42,998 bases of DNA from a bacterium (GTDB taxonomy: Bacteria; UBA8248), in assembly GCA_030922375.1 (NCBI GenBank), contig JAVEPB010000242.1, positions 1 through 42,998 on the forward strand, in the 5' to 3' direction. This document shows positions 8,649 to 16,782 of the stretch, piece after piece (the stretch's first letter is position 1; the number at the start of each line of letters is the position of its first letter). The notes under the pieces are model-generated. The model saw nothing but the letters and a program-made list of their open reading frames with translations. It was not told the origin of the DNA and made no database searches. The translations under genes were made by a program, and so were the position numbers.

Positions 8649-9310
8649 AACTCCTCTCGATCAACGTCTCCGAGCCGCGCGTCGTTTTCCACAAATTCAG
8701 GCCCGTCCGGACCGGCATCTTCAAGAAGCCGATCGGCGGCCGGGTCATGATGCGAAAGCTCAACATCGAGGGCGACGGTCAGGCGGACCGGACAAATCAC
8801 GGCGGCGAATACAAGGCGGCCTACGCCTACGACGTACGAAACTACGCGCACTGGCAAAAAGAACTGGGCCGGGATGATTTTTCTCACGGCCAGTTCGGCG
8901 AAAACCTCACCACCGAGGGGATGGACGACGAAGCGGTGTGCGTCGGCGACATCTTCCGGATCGGGGGGGCGGTGGCCGAGGTGAGCCAGCCGCGAAACCC
9001 CTGCTACAAGCTCGGCCTCCGGATGGAGGACGAGGCTTTTGTCCGGCTGTTCTTGGAGAGCTGCCTTCTCGGAATCTACTTTCGCGTCGTCGAGGAAGGG
9101 GAGATCGGCGCGGGCGACCCCATCGAGCGCCTCGAAGCGGGCCCCGAGGGAATCACCGTCCGCGAGATGGCCCGTCTCAGGAACTACGGCGCAAGCGACC
9201 TCGAATCGACGCGGAGGGCGCTCCGCATCCCCCACCTTGCCCCCGAAATCCGGGGCGAATTCGAAAGACGGCTGGAAAAGGCGGGCGGGCCGCGCGAGGC
9301 CGACGAATAA
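8645..9310 (+). CDS. MOSC domain protein, YiiM-like
   Basis: A 221-residue protein with a MOSC domain, a sulfur-carrier fold related to the molybdenum cofactor sulfurase C-terminus. It opens MKLLSINVSEPR and has GDGQADRTNHGGEYKA, GQFGENLTTEG and the conserved cysteine in PRNPCYKLGLRM. These features and the C-terminal helical extension match the YiiM group, which in E. coli works with molybdenum cofactor in reduction of N-hydroxylated compounds. The substrate here is unknown. The ATG overlaps the recN stop by four bases, so translation is probably coupled. Confidence 0.9.
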   Translation: MKLLSINVSEPRVVFHKFRPVRTGIFKKPIGGRVMMRKLNIEGDGQADRTNHGGEYKAAYAYDVRNYAHWQKELGRDDFSHGQFGENLTTEGMDDEAVCVGDIFRIGGAVAEVSQPRNPCYKLGLRMEDEAFVRLFLESCLLGIYFRVVEEGEIGAGDPIERLEAGPEGITVREMARLRNYGASDLESTRRALRIPHLAPEIRGEFERRLEKAGGPREADE

Positions 9311-9342
9311 ACGGGCGGATGACCGGACGAAAAGGAGGCATT

Positions 9343-10446
9343 GTGAGAAACGGGGCGCTCGCGCTCTGCCTGTCGATCCTCGCCGCCGGCTGCTCGGGCG
9401 GGGATGATTTCTCCGGCACAGGCACGATGACGGCCCCGCGCCACGGGCACACCGCCACCCTTCTCGACGCGGGCCGGATATTCATCGCGGCGGGCCTGAC
9501 GAAGACCGACCCCCTCGGCTCGGTCGAGTTCTACGGGGCCGCCGAGGGACGCTTCATGGCGCTGCCCACGCCGGGCCTTCGCCCGAGGGGCTGGCACCGC
9601 GCCGCCCGCCTCGCGGGAGGCGGCGTCCTCCTCACCGGCGGATGGACCCACGGCAACATCGCACTCCGCGAGGCGGCGATCCTTCCGCCCTCGGGGGGCG
9701 CGTTCGCCCGCGTCGATATGAACGCCGCCCGCTTCGATCACACCCTGACCGCTCTCAAGAACGGAAGCTATCTCGTCACCGGCGGAAACGACGGGAAACG
9801 CGCCATCCGCGGGATGGAGATTTTCTCGCCGCACGAGAAATCCTTCGCCCTCGCGGCCCGGCCCATGTTCATCGCCCGCCAGCAGCACACCGCAACCCTC
9901 TTGCCGGACGGTTCGGTCCTCATCGCCGGGGGCGGGCGGGGCAAGGGGGAGCGCTACGCCGAAATCTACGACCCGGCGAGCCGCCGGACAGGGCTGGCGC
10001 GCAAGGCCCTCTCCACCCCAAGGAGCCGCCACACCGCGACCCTTCTCCGGGGCGGGAAGGTCTTGATCGCGGGGGGACTCGGCCCCGCCGGGCCCCTCGC
10101 CACGGCCGAACTCTACGACCCGGCCTCATCTTCTTTTGAATTGCTCAAGGAAAAACTCTCCGCCGCGCGGCAACAGCACACCGCCACCCTGCTGCCGGAC
10201 GGACGGGTGCTCCTTTTAGGGGGCTGGGGAGGCGAAAAGTCGCTCGCGGGCGGGGAGATTTTCGATCCCGAAGGGGGGTGCTTCCGGCCGCTGGGGTCAT
10301 CGATGCGCTACGAGCGGCGTCTCCACACGGCGACGCCGCTCCCCGAGGGGCGCATCCTCATCGCCGGCGGCGCCTCGGATATCGATGTCCTCGCATCGGC
10401 CGAAATTTTCAAGGCGCCCCCTCGCGGAGAGGGCTGCGGGAAATAA
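9343..10446 (+). CDS. seven-repeat kelch beta-propeller lipoprotein
   Basis: A 367-residue exported protein. The GTG at 9343 follows a near-perfect ribosome site AAAGGAGG, and the N-terminus is a lipoprotein signal ending in the lipobox LAAGC, so the mature protein should be membrane-anchored. The rest contains seven repeats of a kelch/galactose-oxidase type motif, best seen as HTATLLPDGSVLIAGG; blades two and three are the most divergent (HRAARLAGGGVLLTGG, DHTLTALKNGSYLVTGG). Seven repeats fit one complete seven-bladed propeller. No catalytic residues are recognised, so binding of a partner or glycan at the cell surface is only a guess. It is the last gene of the plus-strand run that starts with dtd. 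Confidence 0.88.
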   Translation: MRNGALALCLSILAAGCSGGDDFSGTGTMTAPRHGHTATLLDAGRIFIAAGLTKTDPLGSVEFYGAAEGRFMALPTPGLRPRGWHRAARLAGGGVLLTGGWTHGNIALREAAILPPSGGAFARVDMNAARFDHTLTALKNGSYLVTGGNDGKRAIRGMEIFSPHEKSFALAARPMFIARQQHTATLLPDGSVLIAGGGRGKGERYAEIYDPASRRTGLARKALSTPRSRHTATLLRGGKVLIAGGLGPAGPLATAELYDPASSSFELLKEKLSAARQQHTATLLPDGRVLLLGGWGGEKSLAGGEIFDPEGGCFRPLGSSMRYERRLHTATPLPEGRILIAGGASDIDVLASAEIFKAPPRGEGCGK

Positions 10447-10476
10447 ATTCCCGGCCCCTCAGGCTATCTTTTTCGA

Positions 10477-11322
10477 TCACGCCGCCGGAACTTTTTGATC
10501 GAACCGAACGATGGGCGAGCCGACGCCGACGATGCCCTCGTAGCTGAGGACCGAGGCCGAGAGATCCCCCCCCATCGCGCCGAAAAGCATGTAAAGCCCG
10601 TGGAGCCCGCCCGCCTCGAGCTCGCCCTCGGCAATCTCCCCCTCCGGCAACCGGAAAATATCCTCGGGATCGCCATCGGTGAGAATTTTCATGAACTTGC
10701 GGTCCCACACCTCGCCCCCGGGCCAGAGCGCGTCCGGGCTATCGAAGACGAACCGGTGGGAGAGGGTTCCGCTGGCGATGAAAACCGCGCGGCGGCCGCT
10801 CCGGGCAATCTCCCGGCCGACGATCTCGCCCCACTTCCGGCTCCGCCCGGGGGAGCCTTCCTCGTTCGATAGAAGGATCACCGGGATTCGCCCGTCGGGG
10901 TCGAGATACATGATCGGCACGATGGAGCCGTGATCGAGGGCCTCGGGAGTCGCCTCGAATTGAACGTCCAGGCCCGCCTCCTTTCCCGCCTCCGAGATGC
11001 GCTCGGCGAACTCGGCGTCGCCGGAAAAGTCGTAGGGCACCGGGGGCAGGTCCCGGCGGTGCTCGGGGGGCAGCGCCGCGTGAATATGGGGGAGAAATTC
11101 ATCAAGGGTCCCGGTGTAGCGGGGCGCCCCGCCCACCCGGAGTTTCGAGAGCAGCGGCCAGTGAGGCGAGGCCACGACCATGACGTCGGGCCCAAAATCC
11201 GCGATCACATCCTTCACCTGACGGTAGGCCGAGGTGGTCTGTTGGTGGTGGCCCTCCTCTATCTCCCCCGCGACCATGATCCACGGATGGGGCACCATGA
11301 AGCCGAGTTCCAAACCGGACAT
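10477..11322 (-). CDS. class III extradiol dioxygenase, LigB family
   Basis: A 281-residue member of the LigB superfamily, non-haem iron enzymes that open catecholic rings with O2. Candidate metal or catalytic histidines are His12 (MVPHPW), the one in VVASPHWPL, the one in LDHGSIVPIMYL and the one in ASGTLSHRF, the arrangement usual for this fold. The start ATG at 11322 is preceded by AGGGAGGG. No other aromatic ring-cleavage pathway gene is adjacent, so the substrate is not deducible; related proteins also act on protocatechuate, DOPA and gallate-type compounds. It converges on the kelch lipoprotein gene and diverges from the SGNH hydrolase across a region holding a palindrome. Confidence 0.87.
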   Translation of the reverse strand: MSGLELGFMVPHPWIMVAGEIEEGHHQQTTSAYRQVKDVIADFGPDVMVVASPHWPLLSKLRVGGAPRYTGTLDEFLPHIHAALPPEHRRDLPPVPYDFSGDAEFAERISEAGKEAGLDVQFEATPEALDHGSIVPIMYLDPDGRIPVILLSNEEGSPGRSRKWGEIVGREIARSGRRAVFIASGTLSHRFVFDSPDALWPGGEVWDRKFMKILTDGDPEDIFRLPEGEIAEGELEAGGLHGLYMLFGAMGGDLSASVLSYEGIVGVGSPIVRFDQKVPAA

Positions 11323-11343
11323 AAAAAGAACCCTCCCTTAGAA

Positions 11344-11370
11344 CCAAGGTCTAGATATCCTAGGTCTTGG
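11344..11370. promoter_or_regulatory. 27-bp interrupted palindrome in a divergent promoter region
   Basis: Between the LigB gene and the SGNH hydrolase gene lies a dyad with arms CCAAG-nn-CTAG and CTAG-nn-CTTGG around the centre ATATC (11344-11370). It is 22 bases upstream of the LigB start codon, a usual place for an operator. The arms also read as two near-direct copies of AAGGTCTAG/TAGGTCTTG. Binding of a dimeric regulator is inferred; no regulator gene is adjacent. Confidence 0.45.
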
Positions 11371-11507
11371 AAATGAGACGAAAAACAAAAAAGAGAAAAT
11401 AATCATTTATTAGTCTCCCCGCAAGCCCCCTCGCCCGGATTGCGGCGATAAAAGGCCCCCGGCGGAGCGTAAGAGCTAAACGGCCCGTTTATGACTATAT
11501 TGGGGTC

Positions 11508-12602
11508 ATGGACGATTACAGGAATTTTGAGCTTAAAAGCCCGCGCAGGCGAATGAGCAAAAAGAAGTATGCGGCCTTCGCCGCCGCGGCTTTTTTTATT
11601 TCCACCGGGGCCTTGATCACCGCGCTCGCCGCCGGGGACTGGTATGTCCATCAGAAATTTCAAGAAAAAGGGATGTACAACATCTGGGGGTACCGGGGAC
11701 CGGTGGCCGGGCCGAAAAAGCGGGGCGAATTTCGCATCGCCGTCCTCGGGGGGAGCACGGCGCTGGGCTACGGAGCGCCGGTGGGCCAATCGTTCCCCGC
11801 CCATCTCGAGCGAATGCTCAACGAAATCCCCCGGAAGGGTGGCCCCGAATCCTACAGCGTCGTCAACCTCGCCTGGAACAGCGAGGGCGCCCATTCGTTC
11901 GTCCACACCCTCAAGGACTACGCCTACCTGAGCTACGACGCCGTGATCTTCTACACGGGCTATAACGACCTCACCGGTACAAACCTGGCCGTCTTCCGGC
12001 ATCGCTCCCCCGTATTCAAGCTGACGGGCTACATGCCCCTCCTCCCCGAAATGATGCTCGACAAGGCGAAGATGCTCAGGGCGGGCCTTGGCATCGACGA
12101 TATCAATAAGGGAAAGAAAAGGACCAATTTCTCGCCCGGCATCCTGGACCGGACGAAGGCGGCCGCCCTTGAGCTGGGAGGGGAGATCGCCCGGTCCCTC
12201 GAAAAGCAGTTCGGGAGGCTCACCGGCCCGGGCCGGATTGAAGCGGAAAGCCGGGAGGAGGGATGCGGAAAAAGATGGGCGTTTTACTGCGGCGAGGTCC
12301 ACGCGGCGGCGCGCTACGCTCTGGAGAAGGGGGCGGCCCTCGCCGTCGTCACCCAGCCCCATGTCTCGGACAACCACATCGCCCAGCAAAGGGCGCTCGA
12401 GGAAATGCTGCGCCAGCGGTTCGGGGGCGAGCCCCGGCTGGCCCATTTCAATCTGGGAGAGGCGGTGGACCTCAAGGACCGCGGCCTCGCCTTCGACGGC
12501 ATCCACCTCACAGCCCGCGGCAACGAAATCGTCGCGAAAAACCTCGCCTCGGGGCTGAAGGATTTCCTGAGCAAACAAAACCGGCTCAACCGATCGAAAT
12601 AA
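11508..12602 (+). CDS. membrane-anchored SGNH/GDSL hydrolase
   Basis: A 364-residue protein with a cytoplasmic basic N-terminus, one hydrophobic segment at about residues 21-42 and an SGNH hydrolase domain outside. Block I is LGGSTALGYG (nucleophile Ser), block III is YTGYNDLTG (oxyanion Asn), and block V is FDGIHLTARGNEIVA (catalytic Asp and His). Such enzymes remove acyl groups from lipids, glycans or peptides; the substrate here is unknown. The ATG at 11508 has only a weak GGGG ribosome site, and an ATG at codon 16 is an alternative that would keep the membrane segment. A rho-independent hairpin follows 18 bases after the stop. Confidence 0.87.
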   Translation: MDDYRNFELKSPRRRMSKKKYAAFAAAAFFISTGALITALAAGDWYVHQKFQEKGMYNIWGYRGPVAGPKKRGEFRIAVLGGSTALGYGAPVGQSFPAHLERMLNEIPRKGGPESYSVVNLAWNSEGAHSFVHTLKDYAYLSYDAVIFYTGYNDLTGTNLAVFRHRSPVFKLTGYMPLLPEMMLDKAKMLRAGLGIDDINKGKKRTNFSPGILDRTKAAALELGGEIARSLEKQFGRLTGPGRIEAESREEGCGKRWAFYCGEVHAAARYALEKGAALAVVTQPHVSDNHIAQQRALEEMLRQRFGGEPRLAHFNLGEAVDLKDRGLAFDGIHLTARGNEIVAKNLASGLKDFLSKQNRLNRSK

Positions 12603-12619
12603 AAAACAAATCAAAATAA

Positions 12620-12650
12620 AAGGGGCGGCCCCGGTGAAGGACCGCCCCTT
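12620..12650. terminator. bidirectional intrinsic terminator between SGNH hydrolase and acs
   Basis: The inverted repeat AGGGGCGGCCC / GGACCGCCCCTT encloses a 7-base loop. On the minus strand it is followed by a T-rich run (revcomp of 12603-12619), so it is a strong terminator for acs; on the plus strand the following bases CAATTTC are weaker but the hairpin may also end the SGNH hydrolase transcript. Confidence 0.8.
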
Positions 12651-12710
12651 CAATTTCACAACTCCGGCGTTTTCACACCGCCGGCGTTTTCGCGCCGCTT
12701 CCGGAGAAAC

Positions 12711-14666
12711 CTACTCGTCCTGATACTGCTGGAGACTCTGGAGGACGGAAACGTCCTCGAGCGTGGTGGTGTCTCCCACCTGATCGGAGCCCGAGGCGAT
12801 GTCGCGCAGGAGGCGGCGCATGATCTTTCCGCTCCGCGTCTTGGGCAGCGCGGCGGAAAAGCGCATGTAGTCGGGCCGCGCGATAGCGCCGATCTCCTTG
12901 ACCACCCACTGGCCCAGCTCTTTCTCGAGAACGGGGTTTTTATTGTTTTCGCCCTTCATGGTGACGAAGGCGGCGATGCACTCGCCCTTGATGTCGTGGG
13001 GGATGCCCACGCAGGCGGCCTCGGCCACATCGGGGTGGGCCACCAGGGCGCTCTCGACCTCCATCGTGCCGAGGCGGTGGCCGGCGATGTTGATCACGTC
13101 GTCCACCCGGCCCATGATCCAGACGTAGCCGTCCTTGTCCCTTCTCGCGCCGTCGCCGGTGAAATAACAACCCTTGACGTCGCTCCAGTACTGCTTGCGG
13201 TAGCGCTTGTCGTCGCCCCAAATCGTGCGCAGCATCGCGGGCCAGGGCTTCCGCACGACGAGCAGCCCGCCGCCCTCGGGGCCGACGGATTCCCCGTCCG
13301 GCGTCACCACGTCGGGCACGACCCCGAAAAACGGAAGCGTCGCCGTGCCCGGCTTGGTGGGAGTGGCCCCCGGAAGCGGAGTGATCATGATTGTGCCTGT
13401 CTCGGTCTGCCACCAGGTATCGACGATGGGGCATTTCTTATTGCCGATGACGCTGTGGTACCACATCCAGGCCTCGGGGTTGATGGGCTCGCCCACTGTT
13501 CCCAGAAGCCTGAGCGAGGAGAGGTCGCAGCTGTTGGGGTGTTCGTCTCCCCACTTCATGAAGGCGCGGATCGCCGTCGGCGCGGTGTAGAAAATATTTA
13601 TCTTGTACTTCTCGACAATCTCCCAGAAGCGGCCCGGGCCCGGATGGTTCGGCGCGCCCTCGTACATCACCGAGGTGGCCCCGTTGAGCATCGGGCCGTA
13701 GATGATATAGCTGTGGCCCGTCACCCAGCCGATGTCCGCCGTGCACCAGTAGGTGTCCTCGTCCTTGAGGTCGAAGACGTATTTCGACGTCAGATAGGTG
13801 CCGCACATATAGCCGCCCGTCGTGTGGACGATGCCCTTGGGCTTTCCGGTCGTGCCGCTCGTATAGAGGATGTAGAGGGGATGCTCGGAGCCGAGCTTCG
13901 CCGCCGGGCAATCGGCCGAGGCCGTCTCCATCAAATCGTGCCACCAGTGGTCCCGCCCCTCCTTCATAGTGATCTCGTTGTTCGTCCGGCGCAGGACGAT
14001 GACGCTCTTGACTGAGGGGCACTCCGCGATGGCTACGTCGGCGCTCGCCTTGAGTGGAACGATGTTTCCGCGCCGGAAGCCGCCGTCGGCTGTGAGTACG
14101 ACGGTGGCCTCGGTGTCCAGGATGCGGTCCTTGAGCGAGTTGGCGCTGAAGCCGGCGAAGACGACGCTGTGCGGCGCACCGATCCGGGCGCAGGCGAGCA
14201 TCGCTATCGCCGCCTCGGGAGTCTGGGGCATGTAGATGATCGCGCGGTCGCCCTTCTTGATGCCCAGGTCTTTCATGGCGTTGGCGAACTTGCAGACCTC
14301 GCGATGGAGTTCCTGGTAGGTGAGGATGCGCGAGTCGCCCGGCTCGCCCTCCCAAACGAGGGCGGCCTTGTTCTTGCGCCAGGTGGTGAGGTGACGGTCC
14401 AGACAGTTGTAGGAGATGTTGGTCGTGCCGCCGACAAACCATTTGGCGTGGGGCTCCTTCCAGTCGAGCACTTTTTTCCATTTCTTGAACCAGTGGAACT
14501 CGTTCGCCACCTTGCCCCAGAATTTCGCCGGCGACTTCACCGACTCGTTGTACATCTTGCGGTAGGCCGCCATGGATTTGATATGGGCGCCCTTTGAGAA
14601 CTCCTTGCTCGGTTTGAAAACCCGGTTTTCGACGAGCAAGGTGTCGAACTTCGCGGAATCGGTCAT
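12711..14666 (-). CDS. acs: acetyl-CoA synthetase
   Basis: Acs activates acetate to acetyl-CoA through acetyl-AMP. The 651-residue product has the usual family length. The P-loop-like motif [19 protein letters not shown], the acyl-binding segment [18 protein letters not shown], and the C-terminal [14 protein letters not shown] with the catalytic lysine are all present; that lysine is the one acetylated by regulatory acetyltransferases in other bacteria. The ATG at 14666 follows GGGGGAAAG; in-frame codons upstream are not family sequence. It is transcribed alone, with an intrinsic terminator 60 bases after the stop. Confidence 0.96.
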   Translation of the reverse strand: MTDSAKFDTLLVENRVFKPSKEFSKGAHIKSMAAYRKMYNESVKSPAKFWGKVANEFHWFKKWKKVLDWKEPHAKWFVGGTTNISYNCLDRHLTTWRKNKAALVWEGEPGDSRILTYQELHREVCKFANAMKDLGIKKGDRAIIYMPQTPEAAIAMLACARIGAPHSVVFAGFSANSLKDRILDTEATVVLTADGGFRRGNIVPLKASADVAIAECPSVKSVIVLRRTNNEITMKEGRDHWWHDLMETASADCPAAKLGSEHPLYILYTSGTTGKPKGIVHTTGGYMCGTYLTSKYVFDLKDEDTYWCTADIGWVTGHSYIIYGPMLNGATSVMYEGAPNHPGPGRFWEIVEKYKINIFYTAPTAIRAFMKWGDEHPNSCDLSSLRLLGTVGEPINPEAWMWYHSVIGNKKCPIVDTWWQTETGTIMITPLPGATPTKPGTATLPFFGVVPDVVTPDGESVGPEGGGLLVVRKPWPAMLRTIWGDDKRYRKQYWSDVKGCYFTGDGARRDKDGYVWIMGRVDDVINIAGHRLGTMEVESALVAHPDVAEAACVGIPHDIKGECIAAFVTMKGENNKNPVLEKELGQWVVKEIGAIARPDYMRFSAALPKTRSGKIMRRLLRDIASGSDQVGDTTTLEDVSVLQSLQQYQDE

Positions 14667-14767
14667 ATGACTTTCCCCCGGTGTGGCGATGAATTGATAA
14701 TGCGAAACGCGAACTTCAAACAGACTCATTGTTGGGGATTCCGGGGGATTTCTCAAGTCTCCGGGTG

Positions 14768-14827
14768 GTGCGAAGCGCCCTTTCAGAGAGGTGCGAAGCG
14801 CCCCTGCAGGAGGAACAAAGCGCCCCG
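14768..14827. repeat. short GC-rich imperfect tandem repeat
   Basis: GTGCGAAGCGCCC occurs at 14768 and 14791, and a degenerate third copy ending AAGCGCCCC begins near 14813, giving a period of about 23 bases. The array lies between the acs start and the thiE stop and has no visible coding potential. No known repeat family is recognised. Confidence 0.6.
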
Positions 14828-14846
14828 GCGAGCGGGCGGAAAATCT

Positions 14847-15467
14847 CTAGACGCCCAGCGCCCGGCGCAACTCCCCGGCCGCCCGGGCCGGGTCCGCCGC
14901 ACCGAGGATGGCCCCGATGAGGGCCACCCCGTGCGCCCCGGCCTCGATACATGCGGCGGCGTTCCCGGCCTCCACCCCGCCGAGGGCGTAGACCGGCCCG
15001 CCGCAGGCCTGAACGTCGAACCGGAACCCATCGAGACCCAGGATCGGGTCCGAGGAGAGTTTACTCCGCGGCGGAAACACCGGGCTCAGCGCCACGAAAT
15101 CGGCCCCGGCCGCGAAGGCCTCGGCCGCCTCCCCGCCGCTGTGGGCCGAGTATCCGATCAGCCCCCGGTAGCCGGCGCGGACGGCCTCGACCGGCCTGGT
15201 TGCCTTTCCGAGATGAACCCCCGCCGCCCCGAGTTCCCCGGCCAGCTCCGGCGAGCCGTTGACGATGACACGCGCGCCGAACTCCCCGGCCAGCGACATC
15301 ACCTCCCGACCCAGTTCGAGGCGCTCCCTCGGCGGGAGGTCTTTTTCCCGGAATTGGAGAAATCGCACGCCGCCCTCGAGAGCGCCCCTGAGCGCTCCGA
15401 TGAGATCCCCCGAGGGGGGGGCATTCCGGTCCGTGATGAGATAGAGGGGGTCGAGATCGACGCTCAA
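14847..15467 (-). CDS. thiE: thiamine-phosphate synthase
   Basis: ThiE joins the thiazole and pyrimidine halves of thiamine to form thiamine phosphate. The 206-residue TIM barrel shows the family motifs LQFREKDL, VNGSPELA, GVHLGKA, DFVALSPVFPPRSK and the phosphate-binding PVYALGGV. The usual IND of the second motif reads VNG. Closely related TenI proteins (thiazole tautomerase) share these motifs, so that activity is an alternative; position after thiG supports a thiamine role either way. The start is a TTG at 15467, 22 bases after the thiG stop, with a weak GGAAGG ribosome site. Confidence 0.88.
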   Translation of the reverse strand: MSVDLDPLYLITDRNAPPSGDLIGALRGALEGGVRFLQFREKDLPPRERLELGREVMSLAGEFGARVIVNGSPELAGELGAAGVHLGKATRPVEAVRAGYRGLIGYSAHSGGEAAEAFAAGADFVALSPVFPPRSKLSSDPILGLDGFRFDVQACGGPVYALGGVEAGNAAACIEAGAHGVALIGAILGAADPARAAGELRRALGV

Positions 15468-15489
15468 CGGAGGCCGCCTTCCCCGGCGG

Positions 15490-16263
15490 TCAGGAGCCGA
15501 TGACGCCCTCGAGCGGACTCGAGGCCGTCGCGTAGAGCTTCATGGGAATACGGCCCGCCTCGTAGGCGAGGCGGCCCGCCTCGACGCCGAGCCGCATGGC
15601 GCGGGCCATCTTCACCGGGTCGCCGGCGCCCGCGATGGCCGTCTGCATGAGCACCGCCGTCGAGCCCAGCTCCATCGCCACGGCGGCGTCCGAGGCCGTC
15701 CCCACACCGGCGTCCACAACCACCGGAATCGAGGACTGCTCCATGATGATCTTGAGATTGTAGGGGTTGCGGATGCCCATCCCCGAGCCGATCGGCGCCG
15801 CCAGCGGCATGACCGCGTGGCAGCCCAGGTCCTCGAGCTTTTTACAGATGACCGGATCGTCGATGCAGTAGGGCAGGACGGTGAAGCCGTCGTCCAGCAG
15901 TACCCGGCAGGCCTCGAGCAGCCCCTCGTTGTCCGGGAACAGGGTCTTCTCATCGCCGATGACCTCGACCTTGACGAAATCGGACCCCGTCGCCTCGCGT
16001 CCGAGGCGCGCCGTCGTGACCGCGCTCTTCACGTCGAAACAGCCCGCCGTGTTCGGCAAGATGGTGCATTTCTCGCGGTCGAAGTTCGCCCAGAAGCCGT
16101 CCTTCGTGTCGTCGTTCAGGTCGGTGCGCCGGATGGCGACGGTGACGATCTCGGCCCCGCTCGCCTCGATCGCCTCGTGCATGACGTGAAAATCCGAGTA
16201 TTTTCCCGACCCCACCCAGAGGCGGGAGGTAAACGATCGATCGCCAATCTCGTAGCTGCTCAT
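15490..16263 (-). CDS. thiG: thiazole synthase
   Basis: ThiG builds the thiazole phosphate of thiamine from 1-deoxyxylulose 5-phosphate, dehydroglycine and sulfur carried by ThiS. The 257-residue barrel starts [20 protein letters not shown] at the ATG at 16263, which has AGGGAGAGGGA just upstream. The Schiff-base lysine lies in [10 protein letters not shown], and the phosphate-binding end is [18 protein letters not shown]. It lies between thiS and thiE on one strand, under the TPP riboswitch. Confidence 0.96.
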   Translation of the reverse strand: MSSYEIGDRSFTSRLWVGSGKYSDFHVMHEAIEASGAEIVTVAIRRTDLNDDTKDGFWANFDREKCTILPNTAGCFDVKSAVTTARLGREATGSDFVKVEVIGDEKTLFPDNEGLLEACRVLLDDGFTVLPYCIDDPVICKKLEDLGCHAVMPLAAPIGSGMGIRNPYNLKIIMEQSSIPVVVDAGVGTASDAAVAMELGSTAVLMQTAIAGAGDPVKMARAMRLGVEAGRLAYEAGRIPMKLYATASSPLEGVIGS

Positions 16264-16306
16264 GGTTCCCTCTCCCTGCCCCCCTCGGGGGGCGAAACCG
16301 CGCGGC

Positions 16307-16507
16307 CTAGCCGCCGCCGACCGCGCGCACGATTTCGATCTCATCGCCCTCCGAGAATTTAACCGCGGCGTAGTCGCCGCGCCGGACGATATCCATATTC
16401 ACCGCGACGGCGAGGCCGTTCACCTCGAGGCCGAGCGAATCGAGCAGGTCCGCCACCGTGGCCCCGCTCTCGACCTCTCTCGCCTCGCCGTTCACCTGAA
16501 TCTTCAT
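16307..16507 (-). CDS. thiS: sulfur carrier protein ThiS
   Basis: A 66-residue ubiquitin-fold protein whose C-terminus is thiocarboxylated to donate sulfur to ThiG. It opens [15 protein letters not shown] at the ATG at 16507 and ends VRAVGGG, so the required terminal Gly-Gly is present. No thiF (the adenylyltransferase that activates ThiS) is visible in the window. It is the first gene of the thiSGE operon and lies directly after the terminator of the riboswitch. Confidence 0.95.
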   Translation of the reverse strand: MKIQVNGEAREVESGATVADLLDSLGLEVNGLAVAVNMDIVRRGDYAAVKFSEGDEIEIVRAVGGG

Positions 16508-16533
16508 TCCGGTGTCCTTAAAACAAAAAGCCG

Positions 16534-16568
16534 CAAAACAAAAAAACCGCTGTCCCCGTGGGAAGCGG
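16534..16568 (-). terminator. regulatory terminator of the TPP riboswitch
   Basis: On the minus strand a hairpin with arms CCGCTTCCC and GGGACAGCGG (16547-16568; one bulged base) is followed by seven Ts and a further T-rich stretch. It lies about 45 bases after the aptamer and 27 bases before thiS, the usual place for an expression platform. TPP binding would be expected to favour this terminator and stop transcription before thiS. Confidence 0.85.
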
Positions 16569-16611
16569 CCAAAGAACCCTGGAAAGAAACTCAACAGACT
16601 TTCCGATTTCT

Positions 16612-16700
16612 CCGTCCCGCTTCCCTTCGCTGGAATTACCCAGATCAGGTTCTAAGGGTTGCCTCTCGTCCCGAGGCTCTCAGATACCCACCCCTAGCAG
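16612..16700 (-). ncRNA. TPP riboswitch (THI element) aptamer
   Basis: Minus-strand RNA matches the conserved thi-box: GGGGTG near the 5' end, CTGAGAG, then ACCCTTAGAACCTGATCTGG, GTAATTCCAGCG and AAGGGA. The variable P3 arm is CCTCGGGACGAGAGG. The order and spacing of the conserved segments follow the THI element closely. It controls thiSGE in response to thiamine pyrophosphate. Confidence 0.96.
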
Positions 16701-16715
16701 GTCTACACAGATGCG

Positions 16716-16743
16716 ATCATACCCCTTGGCTCACTCCTGTCAA
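16716..16743 (-). promoter_or_regulatory. consensus sigma-70 promoter for the thiSGE operon
   Basis: On the minus strand TTGACA (16743-16738) and TATGAT (16721-16716) are separated by 16 bases. Transcription would begin at about 16708-16710, only a few bases before the riboswitch aptamer, which is the expected arrangement. Confidence 0.8.
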
Positions 16744-16782
16744 TCGGGGGAGAGGGGCTTCCCGCCGGTTGATTTAACTCTC

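Noticed and set aside
12996-14015. 339-residue plus-strand ORF opposite acs
   Set aside because: Antisense shadow; acs is complete with all motifs on the minus strand.
14768-14827. CRISPR-like array
   Set aside because: Units are too short and degenerate, there are no spacers, and no cas gene is present.
16508-16594. Upstream extension of thiS to 95 residues
   Set aside because: This stretch is the riboswitch terminator and leader; family homology starts at the ATG at 16507.
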